The notes: generated by a model from the sequence alone, not told the origin. Numbered from the stretch's first letter, positions 47,097-59,211 are shown. The stretch is DNA of 64,000 nt from Linnemannia hyalina (GCA_019671135.1 JAHRHY010000001.1:1302001-1366000); one strand, 5' to 3'. Numbers and translations are program-made.

Positions 47097-49188
47097 TCAG
47101 AAAGTGGGGACATCAACCTCGTTGCTGACCATCTTCATAAGCTTGGTCAGGATACCGCTGTCGTCGCGGAGACCAGAATGCTTGTACTCGTTGGTGATCC
47201 AGAGCTTCATACCCTGGATCAGCTTAGCAGTGTTCTCAGAGCACTCGCGGTCAACAAACATGTCGTCGTAATAAACAGCAGCAGCGACAGGGACAGTGTT
47301 CTTGGCCAGAACCTCGGGGTTATAGAGCTTGGGCCAGTTGGTGTGCTTGGCCAGAATCTCTGCGCACTCCTTGAGAGGCAGAAGGTACGCATAGTCTTCT
47401 AACATCCAGTCGTACATGTGCTCGCCTATTATCACCGTCATCAAAAATGAAAAAGAAAGGATGAGTAATCCTGGCCTTCGATCATTGCGTAATATGCTAG
47501 ATTAGACAAGGCGGAATAATTACCGGTAAAGTAGACAATCTTGCTAGAGTCATCCTCAAGAGACCCATACTCCTCTACAGAGTATCCAAAGGCGCTCTTG
47601 AACTCTCCATTGAGAAGCTTAGAGGCGGTCCAGTTGGAGGCAACGTTGGGTCCGTCGCAGTAGATAGCCTCGTGCAGGATGGCATAGATTGGGGGGATCA
47701 AATCCTGTGCAGACTCAATTTCGTGCAAGAAGGCACTCGAAAGAACCTCCTTGCCTTGAATGGTGACGAACGCGCTGAGACAAAGCTGGTGAATTGAGTC
47801 CATGCCGCCAGACAAGCCGAATCTTATGCCAAGCTGCTGGAACTTGCGTGGGGTGAGGATACTTCCGTTGGGCGTCTTGACCTCGTTGGTGGCAAGGTAC
47901 TTCATAATCTTCTTGACGCGCTTAATATCCATGGGGAAGTGCTTATAGTATTGCTCCGTATGATTCATGACGCTCTTGTACGACTTGCGGTAGACAGTCT
48001 CCAAGGAATCAACAACAGGTGGGATTCCTCCAGTGATGTACGCCGCCGTGATCGACTCGGGGCTAAGCAATTGATAGTTGAAAATAATTAATTCGAGATA
48101 CGTTATGCATGCTCGACAAGATTTGATTCAGCCCTGGTAAGAGTTTACTTACAACAAGGAAAGGTAGGTGGTGATGCAGAATCCACCATAACTCTGACCC
48201 AAAAGGCTCCACTTCTTCTCCGTGCTGTTGGCTATCCTTGTCAAACAGAACAATGGAATGCGCGGTCAGTCTATTGCCAATAAGGATACCATTTATAATA
48301 ACACCAATCCAACAAAAACAAGTATATCGTTAAATTACCAAGAAGAGTTTCTCTGATGAGCTCAGAGTCGCGAACAATCGAGTCGGCGCGGAACTGCATA
48401 AAATACTCGGCTTGCTCCTGAGGAGTCTTGAACTGGGAGAGGACCTGAACAGTCATCGCAGTCGAAAGGCCTGTTCCACGCTGGTCCAGCAACAACACGT
48501 TGAACTTCTTGGCAGCATTTTTGACCCATCCCCTAAAAGTATGATTAGAATTAAATTTTAGCGAGTGGAGCTCTTTCTTGTAAGTTATCACAGTACTTTC
48601 CCACGGAAGGAAACGTGTTCCGATTTTGAACAGTACTTACGTGGTATAAGCAGGAGATCCAAATCCGGGACCGCCCTGGAAGTAAATGAGCCAGGGCAAC
48701 TTGTCTGCATCAGCCTGCTTGTCCACAGCGACAACCTAGATCGCGATCCCACAAAAAAGCATATTCGTCAGATATGTTGTCCCTGAGAAAAATTGAGACC
48801 TCACTCAAACACACTACTGTTCACTAAACGAAACCTCAGTTACCCTGCGAGCAAAGACGACAATGGTCTCCTTCTTGGAGGCATCGGTGTGGTAGAGGGG
48901 GAGATCAAAGTAGTAATCCTGGGCCTTGAGACCGTTCGCGATAAAGGACTCGACAGGACCGGGACGGAGGTAACCTCCCTTGGAGACTTCTTGGGCAGTC
49001 ATTTTTTGAAGAGTTGGTGATGGAGATGTCGTTTTTGTTGGTGTTGTTGTTGAGTAGTGGTGGAGTGATGATCTCAGGAACAAGCTTGGAGAACCGGATT
49101 GTTTTGGGAGGGACGAAAGAAAATGACGACGGGTGGGATGGATGTGGCGATGGAAGAGAAGAGAAGCAAGACGAGGAACGGAGCTCAT
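47097..49188 (-). CDS. Proline iminopeptidase-like serine peptidase (family S33)
   Basis: An alpha/beta-hydrolase that removes N-terminal proline from peptides. Join: complement(47097..47425, 47524..48062, 48153..48231, 48339..48532, 48641..48735, 48844..49188), giving 526 residues, all in phase. The oxyanion motif reads YFQGGPGFGSP, followed by LLLDQRGTGLS. The nucleophile Ser225 sits in GQSYGG. The Asp and His of the triad are expected in the last exon, near YDDMFVD and EYKHSGLRDD. The first 45 residues are rich in Arg, Ser and His with no acidic residue, as in a mitochondrial presequence. A second ATG at 49002 (Met63, MTAQEVSKGG) would give a cytosolic form of 464 residues. It shares a 379-nt divergent promoter with the BAG-domain gene. 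Confidence 0.92.
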
Positions 49189-49567
49189 TTTCTGAAGTGG
49201 GAAAAAGTGTGGGAAAGAGACAACGAAACAAGCGGCTCTGCGGGTCGTCCAATCCGCAAACTAGAGAGAGCTAGAGAGCTAGAAGTGGACGATACCAAAT
49301 GAGGGTAGGACTCGATCTGCTTAAGGGCCCCCTGATTCCCTCATGGATGCAGCTGAATTCGCCCACATACTGCGAAACTAAAATGATGTCATGTTGACAA
49401 TAATCGCTGTTGCCGTCATTGATATCGGTTACAGTCGCAGTAAAAAGAGGCCAGGTGCCCACTTCTTTATCCTCTTTTTTCTTTTCTCAATTCTTCTTCA
49501 ATCCCTTCATCCTCTTTTCTCCACCCTCCTCCCCTCTCCTTCAACAAACCCACAACATAAAAAAGCC
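49189..49567. promoter_or_regulatory. Divergent promoter between iminopeptidase and BAG gene
   Basis: A 379-nt shared upstream region. Positions 49468-49560 are C/T-rich on the plus strand and lead to the BAG gene ATG. No other element was recognised. Confidence 0.5.
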
Positions 49568-50917
49568 ATGCTCGAAATCAGCACGCCTTCAAGGAGAACC
49601 GTCCTCATCTCCATATCCGCGGTCATCGGTATCACCACAATCTCCTCCCTGGCCTACCTCTTCTACCGCGATAACTACTCTAACGTCACCACCAACCGCA
49701 AGTTCCGCGCCCTCCAACGAAACCTCTACGCTCGCCTCCTCCAGATCGAAGATAACCTTGACGATCTCGTCGAGACCGACCTCCGACTGATCCAAATCCG
49801 CACAAAGACCCTCCGCACTCACCGTATCCACACAGCCGACGAAGGTGTCAAGCTTCCCTCTTTGGGTCTCATCAATGACCAGGACAAGGCCCAGCTCGGG
49901 ACAGATATTGAAGAGACCAAGGAGGAATTGATCCGAGAACGTACCCAGGGGTTTGAGGACTTTGCCCGTGTCCGTCAAGGATACAAGCAGCTCGATTTGT
50001 TGGTCAAGGCTCTCCATAAGCAGCTGTTGAGACTCCTCGAACGGGCCAATGCAATTGATTTGAGTGAGCTTGCAGAGGTTGGGGATGAGACGGGAGGAAT
50101 TTCGAACCAGAACGAGTCCGAGATCTTGGTCTTTGAGAAGCTCCGGAAACGCCGTCGATCGACCTTGGCCAAGGTGCAGAGGGTCATTGCTCAATTGGAT
50201 CGGATCCAGGACAGCTACAAGGCGAGGCTGCACGAGATTAAGGACATTGAGAAGCTGGAGCGCATTGGATTGGAGCCGAGCGATCAAGTCCAACCCACCG
50301 TCGAGAGCGAAATGATGAAGGAGGGGGTCACGTTCGCCGATGTCGCCGCTTTGAACATTGAAGAGCCCGAGATCCTGGCACCCACCGAGGATTTGGAGAA
50401 GATGAAGCAAGGGATTAGCTTTGCCGACGCTGTTGCCGAGAACCTGCCGAAGGAAGAGGCTGATAAGCGCAAGGTACAGCCTAAGGAAAAGCCTAAAGCT
50501 CAGCCTAGCATCGAGACTCCCGCCCCCAAGCCCGCCAAGAAGGTTACCGTTGTCGAGGAGCCAGAGGACAAGGAAACCGCCGTCCTTGCCCCGACCGATG
50601 ATTTGGGGTTGATGAAGGAGGGTGTCACGTTCGCCGACATCACCAAGGAGAACATTGAGGAGCCTGAAGTCCTTGCTGTTACCGAGGACTTGGAGAAGAT
50701 GAAGGAAGGAGTCACTTTTGCGGATATCACCAAGGAGAACATCGAGGAACCTGAGGTCTTGGCCCCTACTGAGGATCTCGAGCTGATGAATGAGGGCGTT
50801 ACGTTTGCCGATATTGCCAAGGAGAACATCAAGGAACCCGAGGTCCTGGCCCCTACCGAGGATCTCAAGAAGATAAAGCAAGGCCTTACTTTTGCCGATG
50901 TTGTCGCTGATGAGTGA
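49568..50917 (+). CDS. Membrane-anchored BAG-domain protein with six 29-residue repeats
   Basis: Single exon, 449 residues, started at the ATG giving MLEISTPSRRTVL; the frame is open upstream through C/T-rich leader. One membrane segment (about residues 10-32, VLISISAVIGITTISSLAYLF) lies at the N-terminus. Residues about 125-218 are helical, with QLDLLVKALHKQLLRLLERA and LRKRRRSTLAKVQRVIAQLD, the pattern of the BAG domain third helix that releases nucleotide from Hsp70. An N-terminal anchor plus BAG resembles yeast Snl1 of the nuclear envelope/ER. From residue 246 come repeats of the form DLEKMKEGVTFAD...EEPEVLAPTE: copies at 246, 275, 345, 374, 403 and 432, with a Lys/Pro spacer (about 300-344) between the second and third. 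The repeat function is unknown. The BAG assignment rests on pattern only. Confidence 0.8.
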   Translation: MLEISTPSRRTVLISISAVIGITTISSLAYLFYRDNYSNVTTNRKFRALQRNLYARLLQIEDNLDDLVETDLRLIQIRTKTLRTHRIHTADEGVKLPSLGLINDQDKAQLGTDIEETKEELIRERTQGFEDFARVRQGYKQLDLLVKALHKQLLRLLERANAIDLSELAEVGDETGGISNQNESEILVFEKLRKRRRSTLAKVQRVIAQLDRIQDSYKARLHEIKDIEKLERIGLEPSDQVQPTVESEMMKEGVTFADVAALNIEEPEILAPTEDLEKMKQGISFADAVAENLPKEEADKRKVQPKEKPKAQPSIETPAPKPAKKVTVVEEPEDKETAVLAPTDDLGLMKEGVTFADITKENIEEPEVLAVTEDLEKMKEGVTFADITKENIEEPEVLAPTEDLELMNEGVTFADIAKENIKEPEVLAPTEDLKKIKQGLTFADVVADE

Positions 50918-50999
50918 AGCCAATCATGTACATAGTAGCACACATATAACCTTTCCATAATACATTCATCACAAGAAAATATAATTTTTACATTGTCTT

Positions 51000-52919
51000 T
51001 TAGCGCGTGTAGCGAGCTGGTTTGTAGATGTTGTTCCGTCTAGGTCGATCGCCATGCTCCTCTCTCCTGACAGGTGATGTAGCTCTCGATCTTGAGCCAG
51101 CACGTCCCTTCTTGGCGTCTCCACCTTCACTGCCCGACCCATCTTGGCCCTGTGCCCAGAACCGATCGACCTCCTTGCCATAGAATACGAACAACTCTTC
51201 GCCAGCCTTGACATCCCGGCTGGTCGTGCAGATCACTTGATTGACGACACTTCCTGTGATGAACGAAATGTTTCCATTGGGGTCCTCGTTCATGAAATGG
51301 AATGGGCAGTAAAGTCGCCCGTTAGGGTCACTGTAGGGCATTCCCTTCTCATCGGTCGCGTCCAAGACTGTCCGACGATACATAATCGAGTAGTGGGAAG
51401 CTACACCAACGCCATCCTTCAGAGAGTCAAACTCGTTCTCTGTCATCGGCACGCCGAAATAGAATCCAAGAGGGGTGCTGGCAGGCAGATCGATCCTGGC
51501 AAACAACCCGTTTCCAGAGTTGGGAATGGTCGACTCAGCTACTCGAACCACATCCATAAGTGAGGTTGGGACAGAGCTCAGATCCAGATCCTCCAGGCGA
51601 TACTCGTCTACCCTTTGACTCTCTGACTTAGACGAAGGTCCTCCAGCCGACGTCGCCTTTGCCGCTGCCGATGTTGGTGTAGATGGTGTTGTTTCTGACT
51701 CCTGACCAGTGACCGAGGCAGGGGTTGAGGGAAGTGATGGCGTTGCTCTGAGCTCCAATTGCTCTAGCTTGTCCACGACCTTTGAATCCTGATCCTGTCC
51801 CTGATCTGCTAGTTGAGCAGCGCTCTCCAGTGCTGTATCCGATACAACAGCCGAGTCCAGCTCCGACTTGATCTTCTTGACATTCCGAGAGTCATCCGTC
51901 GCATCTTGATCCAGAGGTTCTGGGCTACGCTTCCTTGACCCTACAGATGTGCTGTCGACGGATGGGATCCCTATAAACTCAAACTTCTCAATAGCGAGCT
52001 CTATGCTCGATGCAGATGGATCAGCTGCTATGACCGTTTCAGGCGCGTTCAGTTCCAGTGCCGCCAAACGAGCTCTCTCATGAAGTTCAAGCACATCGAT
52101 GGGTACGGCACCTTCTTTGGGCACACCGAAACACAGCGGCCAATCATGCTTGATCAGCTTCTCCATCCAGCTATCGTACTCCTTGACGGCAGTGTCAAAG
52201 TCCCCAGGCTGATACGCGAGTCGGAAATGTGTGCTCCTGCTCCCCTCTGGCTTGAAGGGGATAAAGTACTTGTCGCCGTTGTTTGTTAAGCAAGCCGACG
52301 CAGAATTCATTGGAGTCTAAAAATATGGGAGAAATTGGATCAACTATTAGATGGGGGTGAAAACATAACAGCCACATTCTGGTTGTGTTGAGTATTTTTT
52401 GTTTACCTTGCCAGTAAAGACTTTGGGAAGGCCCTTCTCGGCACTGAACTTTCGGTCGAGTGCAACTGCTGCAGATATCAGCTCTTGTCTTGCAGCGGTG
52501 CGATTGGGCATGGCCCTCAGTGCCAAGAACATCATGTACGGCTGAGTGTGCCACCGAGGCTTGACATTCGACCGCTTGGGAGCAGTGTGTCGCGTGTAGG
52601 CTGATCCATCCGTGCCATTCGTTGCTGCCGTTGTATTCGTGTCGGCATTCGTGGAGCTTTCGCTTGTGGTTGCTGTTGCTGTTGTTGCTGTAGCTGTCGT
52701 TGTGGTGGTGGTGGTAGTGGCAGTGGTAGTGGTAGGGGTCGTGGTGTCAGCAGCTGCGGTGGTTGTTGAACTTGAAGAAGTTGCAGGGATGGTGGCAACA
52801 GCAGGATTTTTTGCAGGTGCAGGGACAGGGGCTGAGGGTACCGATTGCTGTGCTTCCCTTGCGGGAGAGGACCTTGAAGAGCGGCGAGTGGGCGATGAGT
52901 GGGTCGTTGCTTGTGTCAT
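51000..52919 (-). CDS. SET-domain protein, probable lysine methyltransferase family
   Basis: Join: complement(51000..52316, 52407..52919), 609 residues, in phase. The N-terminus has a long Thr/Ala-rich low-complexity run (about residues 45-100), then a basic part (KRSNVKPRWHTQPYMMFLAL). A disordered acidic and Ser/Thr-rich middle follows. The SET domain lies at about residues 422-560: ESTIPNSGNGLFARIDLPAS, then LGFYFG, YSIMYRRTVLDATDEKG, NEDPNGNISFI, and the C-terminal hallmark GEELFVFYGKEVDRFW. The core NHxC-type motif is altered to FMNEDP, keeping Asn but not His, so activity is uncertain. A basic Arg-rich tail (KKGRAGSRSRATSPVRREE) ends the protein and may direct it to the nucleus. The substrate is unknown. 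The BAG gene ends 82 nt away, convergently. Confidence 0.85.
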
Positions 52920-53193
52920 TAGAATGGGATGTTTGACCTTGTTTTCCAGTGGTCAAGGTGGGAAGGTGAGAGTGTATTGTGTGTTGAAAGGAGCAAACAA
53001 GGGCAAAAAGAAAAGTCGGCGTGACTGCTTTTAGAACTGTGAAGTGAAAAACAGGAGCTATTATTGATTATTGCCTCACGCCTTTTTGTTCCTTTAGCAT
53101 CCCTCTCTCCCCTCATCAAGCAGCATTCTCTCTCTCTCTCTCTCGCTCTCACATCACACCACACACACTCTCTCTCGCTCTGAGCCACAGCTC

Positions 53194-54907
53194 ATGTCTC
53201 AAAAAGTGTACAACTGTTTCTTCTCTGACTGTGGCCTCCAGTTTACCGTCCTCTATGAATGGACAAGTCATATGCGAAAACATGCCGCCGATAGGTACTT
53301 GTCTCTCTACCTTCGCTCCCCTCCGTTCTACCTGTAAGACAAAGATACTAATGATGATGGTGTGATGAAGCTTGCTTTTTGTTGTCGCGTCTAAAAAAGT
53401 CAAAATAAAGAAACAAAATAAGCTAATTCACAAAACTGCGTGATTCATGTATAGTCCTGCGGAGCAACAGATCTCCAATGTGATGTCTAGCGCAGGCCCG
53501 GGAGCAGGAACAGGAGCAGGAACAAGAAGAGGAAGTGCCAGAGCAGAGCAAAGGACGACGGTGGCGAGTCCGAGAATAGGAACAGGATTCACACTCAGGA
53601 CGGTTGCAGGTGGAACCATGTCAAAGCCAAGAACAAGCTCAATCGCCACTACTTCCGCGCACGACCTGACACGCGACGAGAAGCCCGGTCATGATGATTT
53701 TAAGCCATCCTCGTGGCCTCAAGATCGCTCCACTACCAACGCAATGTCCTCGGGTCGACCTTCCACCGCTACACCGATATTCCGCACAACACCTAAAAAA
53801 ACAGCAACATCTCTGAACAACAGCAACATCAAGATCTCCTCGACACAGGGAAAGCTTCCTTCAACATCATCGACTCAGCTCGACTCCCTTCACTCGCCTA
53901 CGTCGCGTAAGATAACAAACGTGACCCTCGGTTACAAAGGACCATCAGCAGCACCGTCCTCGGCATCGTCCTCGACATCGTCTACTTCCTCTCTGCCAGC
54001 AGCGCAATCACCTCAGGCGGTCTCAAGCCTTCAATCAGGACAGCGACGTGAAAGGAACAGTATACCTTCGTCTAAGCGAGCTCGGAGTCCTTCGCCCTCC
54101 CTCTCTGCGTCGTCCAGCTCTACGTCCGCGAAACGGAGGAACATCGAGGAACCGGAAGACTACATTGATATTGAAGGATATGATGACCAAGTCTCTACGA
54201 CATCATCAACGACAGCACTACCTTCCTCGAGACTAGGGGCCTACCCTTGCGAATGGGTGAAGAGACGGAAAAATTTCATAGAACCGTTCACCCTAGAGGT
54301 GGCGCCATGTCAACTGAGCTTTGACACCGAAGCCGAGCTTTTTTCGCACTATGCCTGGCATATTGACCAGCTGGAGATCGATGACGAGTGTCCGGTGACC
54401 ACATGCCGAATGAAAATCCTGTCCGACGAGCACTTAAAAACGCACTACCAAAAGATGCATCCGGATCTCCCCGTTCCTGCTCGAGAGCCCACAAGTTCGA
54501 GCACCGCCACCACCTCCAAATCTACAGGGCGAGCAGCAGCAGCAGCAGCAGCAAGGGCGGGCCGAGCATCACACTCGCCTTCAGAGTTACCAGTCAATCC
54601 AACACGAACACGAACCATCACACCAACACCGCCACCACAGCAGAACGCCACACCTACCCCTCCAACACCGACTAAATCACGGAACCAGTCCAAACTGCAG
54701 CAGACCAGGATCCTTTCAGAAGGGGACAAGGCAAAGACGACAACCACCCTGCCAATAACGTCTGCCAACAACAACAACGCCACCACCAACCAGTCACACA
54801 TCAAAACAAAGGCAAGGTTGACCACCACCGCCCATTCGAAGGACGATGAGGATGAGGATAATACACGTCCGATGGCATTTGGTTTCTTTTTCAAGAAGCG
54901 ACCATAA
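53194..54907 (+). CDS. C2H2 zinc-finger protein with widely separated fingers
   Basis: Join: 53194..53294, 53455..54907, giving 517 residues. Exon 1 is almost entirely one C2H2 finger (NCFFSDCGLQFTVLYEWTSH plus MRKH; C-x4-C-x12-H-x3-H). After a phase-2 intron (53295-53454), about 230 residues rich in Ser, Thr, Pro and Gly follow. Then comes a pair of fingers: an irregular one starting YPCEWVKRRKN with 16 residues between the cysteines and HYAWH as its histidines, and a regular one (CPVTTCRMKILSDEHLKTHY then QKMH). The C-terminus is Thr/Asn-rich and ends in an acidic run and FFFKKRP. Nucleic-acid binding in the nucleus is likely. It shares a 274-nt divergent promoter with the SET gene. Confidence 0.82.
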
Positions 54908-55030
54908 CAGCAACAGTCCGCCATTCACACATCCAGTCTTACTTTTCTTTTTTGAGATTTTTTTTTTTTACTGGTGCAGAGAGTTCATTACGGCAATAAT
55001 AACAATACTGCTAAAATAAAAAGAATATCT

Positions 55031-57688
55031 CTACGCCCAAACCTCCTGTCGTGACTCGGCATCTCCAGTAAAGGCATTGTCGGACAAAGGACCCTTCATG
55101 GGAGCACCAGTGTGTTGGAGACGAGCAAATGACGCGACCATAGCCTGGAATCCGCCAGGGTATTGCGCCTTGACATGCTCGGGGGTTCCAATAGGCCACA
55201 ACGAGGAAGAGTCCATCATCGGCAACTTGGCACGCTTCTCGGCATCCAAGCCAGCGGCACCATTCTCGGAGTTCCTGGGAGGGGCCAGGTCCTTGATGCG
55301 GCCGTCCAAGTAAGGCGAGATCTTACCCTTGGACTCGATATAGTCCATCAGGGCCTTGTCCAACAGCTCCAATTCGATCTCGTGCCGTCCATCCTTGACC
55401 TCGACAATGTTGTCTCCGCCGCTGAGGACGAAATCCAGAGTGCAGACATTGTAGACGGCAGTCTTCTTGATTTCATGCCAGACAAGTTTATGGTCCTGGT
55501 ACTCGGCCTTGATCAGATGGGGCTGGTCTAAAGGACGGGACGAGTCATGGACGAACCGGAGGCCACTGATCTGGATGTTGGAGGTGACCAGTCGCTGGGA
55601 CTTCCTGTACCGACCTGCCGAGACCGCCTCGAGGATGTTCAGGATCTCGGAGCCAGTGAACTGGGTCTGGACCAAGCCGTTTCCAAAGGGCGAAGTCGTC
55701 ATGATCATCTCGATCGTGACGTTTCCAGCGGGCAAGCCAGATCGGATTCCACCACTGTTGATGAACGCAAAGTCTGTCCAGGGGCGACTATTGGCGCTGC
55801 CCCCCGAGGTAGGTGTCCGTGCAACCTGAAGCATGGCATCGGCGACAAGGTTACCCATGGTGCACTCTCGCTGCTTGCAGGTGCCCTGATCAAACGAGTC
55901 CGAAGCCTCTCCCAAGACAGTCTGGCCCCACTCTTCAAACTCATGTCTCCATCCGTCAATCTCTTTCAGAAGGCGAGGATCTGCAGGGATAGAGTTCTCC
56001 ACCAGGATGGGTTCGCCCTTCCAGCTCACAATCTTGCCCTCAGGGTTGAATACGATGTCCAGGTGACCAATGTACCTGCCCCAGCAGAATGCCTGTAATA
56101 ATAAAAGTCGAACCCTAATTATTTTAGTATCCTGTCCCCTTGTGACCATTCAATGCATACATGCATGTACATTTTTTTGAAAAACTCACCTGAACAATCA
56201 AAGTGTTTTCGCCCTTCAAGTTCTTGATGATGGTTGGGTAGGGGCCTTGCGAGAGAGGGTTCGAGGGGTCTCCGAGGTACGAATGACTGTGTCCGCCCAC
56301 AATCAGGTCGACACCGTGGGTGCCGGCAGCCAATTCCATGTCGGGTTCATAGCCGTTATGCGACAAGGCCAAGATGCGCTTGATACCCTTCGCTTCGAGC
56401 TCATCGACGTACTTTTGAACAGCGGGGATGGGGTCCGTGAACGAGACAGAGGGGCCAGCATTCGAAATATCGCCCGTAGTCTACAAAACATTTCACGATT
56501 TCAGCAACACCATTGGTGTAAGCTACAGTTTTTACACTCTAAAGAAGCAAATAACAAGAGAGCGCTGCAAAATTGACTTACGTTGGTGATGTATCCAATA
56601 ACAGCGACTCCTAGGTCCTCAAAGATATGATAGGGCTTGACCAACTTGCCAAGCTCAGGGTTCTTTGTGAAGTCAATGTTGGCGCACACGATGGGGAAGT
56701 TGAGTTTGGGCCAGTAGCGACCCAGGTTGTCTGGACCATTGTCCCACTCGTGATTGCCGATAGTCCCGAGGTCGTATCCCAACTCATTCATCACCTGCGC
56801 AGTGACATTTCCCTACGAGATCGGGAAGGTACAACAAGAGGGAAGGAGGAGGCGTTACAACACACCCTTCTTTCAATGCTTTACAGTCCAATCTGCGAAA
56901 GTGGTAGATTGTCAATCGCGGGAGGGAGGGGAGCATGTACCTTGTAGTAGGTGTAAAAGAGAGTACCCTAACAATGCATTCATGCACGAACAAAAACATT
57001 GATACAAGGGGGTAAGAAGGAATCCGAGGAGAAACTCATTGAACGATTAGCAAATGATTCAAAGACCATCCAGCACGTTTCCTTTCTTCCTGGGTATTCA
57101 TCGTGAGAACGAATCCAGTTCAGGACAAATTTAGAACGAGGAGGTGTCTTCTTTAACATACTTGGAACTAAACGTCAGTTGGGAGGAAGTACGTGTGAGA
57201 AAAAAAAAGGAAGGGGTCAGTTAGTGCTTCCTGGGCAGCTATACATGGAGCATCAAGTATCCCAACCCAACAATAAGCAAACAAAAGCACTGGAAGACAT
57301 TATGCCAGAACAAACAAAAAGAAAGATATACCTCGTCACCGCCATCCAGGAGCAAGGAATGCTGATTCGCCTTACGAAGACGGTCAATAACGGTCTTGTG
57401 ACGAGCAGTGCCTCCATAGCAATTACCACTAGCTCTGTCCTGGTCGGTACAGCTGACTCCGAATTCGTTGGCAGGGTCCACTCTGGCGTGAACGTCGTTA
57501 GTATGGATGACCGTCAGGTTCAACCAGCCGTCGTTCGCGACCACAGGTGCGACGTCTCGATGGGTAGATTCTGGCAGGACAAAGGCTGCTGCTGTGGTGG
57601 TGACGGCGGCGAGGCAGAAAACTGCTGAGACGACTCCTTGGAGGCGTCGTTGGCCTATTCTCCCAGAGTCGGCGGAGAAGAATCGCAT
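55031..57688 (-). CDS. Secreted 5'-nucleotidase (metallophosphatase family) with a 6-nt microexon
   Basis: A two-domain 5'-nucleotidase that hydrolyses nucleoside monophosphates outside the cell or in vesicles. Join: complement(55031..56092, 56190..56480, 56582..56812, 56941..56967, 57162..57167, 57332..57688), giving 657 residues. A signal peptide (about residues 12-36) opens it. The metal-site motifs are all present: VIHTNDVHARVDP, LLLDGGDE, TIGNHEWDNGPDN, LALSHNGYE and GGHSHSYLG. The C-terminal substrate domain includes NLVADAMLQ, FAFINSGGIRSGLPAG and the FxxxNP-like FVLSGGDN segment. The family sequence GDxxQGT requires Phe-Gln between exons 1 and 3; TTCCAA at 57162-57167, flanked by TTTAG and GTATGT, supplies it. 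There is no C-terminal hydrophobic tail, so no GPI anchor is expected. Confidence 0.93.
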
Positions 57689-59211
57689 GGAAGGTATGGG
57701 TATGAACTGAGGCTTGGTTGGTTGTCTAGTTTGTTGCCTCTTGAGGGAATGTCGTCGTTCTAATTGTTAGTTGACGGGAATGAAGGGAATGAAGTGTGAA
57801 TGAAAGGAGAAAGTGAGTTGAAAGGAATGGGAAAAAAAGAAGCGTCTGCACAGAGGCTCTGATAACTCCATGGCAGGTTGTGACTTCTCTTCTTTGTAAA
57901 GGAGTAGACAAATACGAAGTTTACAAGCACGATTTGGGCTTGTTGAACTTGAGTGGCACTCACAGAAGCATCGGCACATCACACATGCAGCCAACATACT
58001 CCGTGAAAACGGTTGGGTGAAAGGAAAGGGGAAGAGGAAGACAAATGACGATGCACAAACCATTGAACGATTGCACTGGAAGAAACACAAATCGCAGAGG
58101 ATGAAAGAGAGAGAAATAGGGAACGCGTCGTACCTAGGTAGTTTGCTTGCCAGCATGCTCACAGCTCGTCAATCTGTTTTTTCTGCTAGGACTACAATGC
58201 CCTTGAGGCGCACGCGTATTTGTCTCTCCCGTGCCAGGTCAACAAATAAACAGCACGAGTCGCATTGTTGATGATTGCTGTCCTCATAGGATTGATTCAC
58301 AATCGAGACATCTCTCCCTATGTCTTTGTTTCTTGAGTCTCATCTCTTGGATTTGGCCTTTATCATTGTTTTGCCGGTCAACAGAGAATAAAATGAGTGA
58401 GGACATCATGTTCCACGAGAAGGAGAGTGATTGTGCTCATGGTTGATATTGCATACGATAAGTTTTTATGATAGTGGCACAAAACATGCCTTCAACACAA
58501 ATAACAGCAACATCGATCAACAACAACGTCAATGCTAACATTGCCCTCGAAGATGCTAACGCTCACGCCACACACAATCGACACAACGGGATAAAATACT
58601 TATTCTACTGTATATCTTTTTTTGGTGCCTAGTACCACTTCTACCCAAGCGCTCGTCGCGTCGGGGACTATCCTAGCAAATGAAGATGAGGGAGGTGATC
58701 GTTGCCTGGGCCTGGCTTTCATAAGCGATCATATCAGCTTCAGGTGCGAGCAAAACAATCGGTCACCTCATGTTGTCTAGGCCTTTTGTTCACACAAAAA
58801 CAACCTCGCCAAAAAAAACTCTATTTTGTCTTTTATTTCCGTATCAATGGCCATCTTGATTGATTGGAAACATCAAGTAGGACAAGTAGGGCCGTTGTGT
58901 GAACCACAAAGCAAATAACGGAGAAATAACAAATGATAGTGCGCGTTTGTTCACTGATTGACGGGAGGAAAAGGGGTTACCAAGGACTGACAAGTGGGGG
59001 GAAGCATTGTGGGACACAATTTGCATAGGGCATTTGATCTTGAAAGATTGTATGTTCGATGAAAAGATAAGAACAAGAAAGCTGAAAAAAAGGGATGTTC
59101 TGCCCATCTCTCAACCGGAAAGGAAATTAAGGGAGAGGCCCAACCACCGTGTAACATGTCCCCTCCATCTTATTCTCGATGGTACCTATACCTTCGATTG
59201 AACAACCAGGC

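Noticed and set aside
49589..50923. 444-codon minus-strand ORF antisense to the BAG gene
   Set aside because: It arises from the codon bias of the plus-strand gene, repeats in step with its 29-residue repeats and matches no family.
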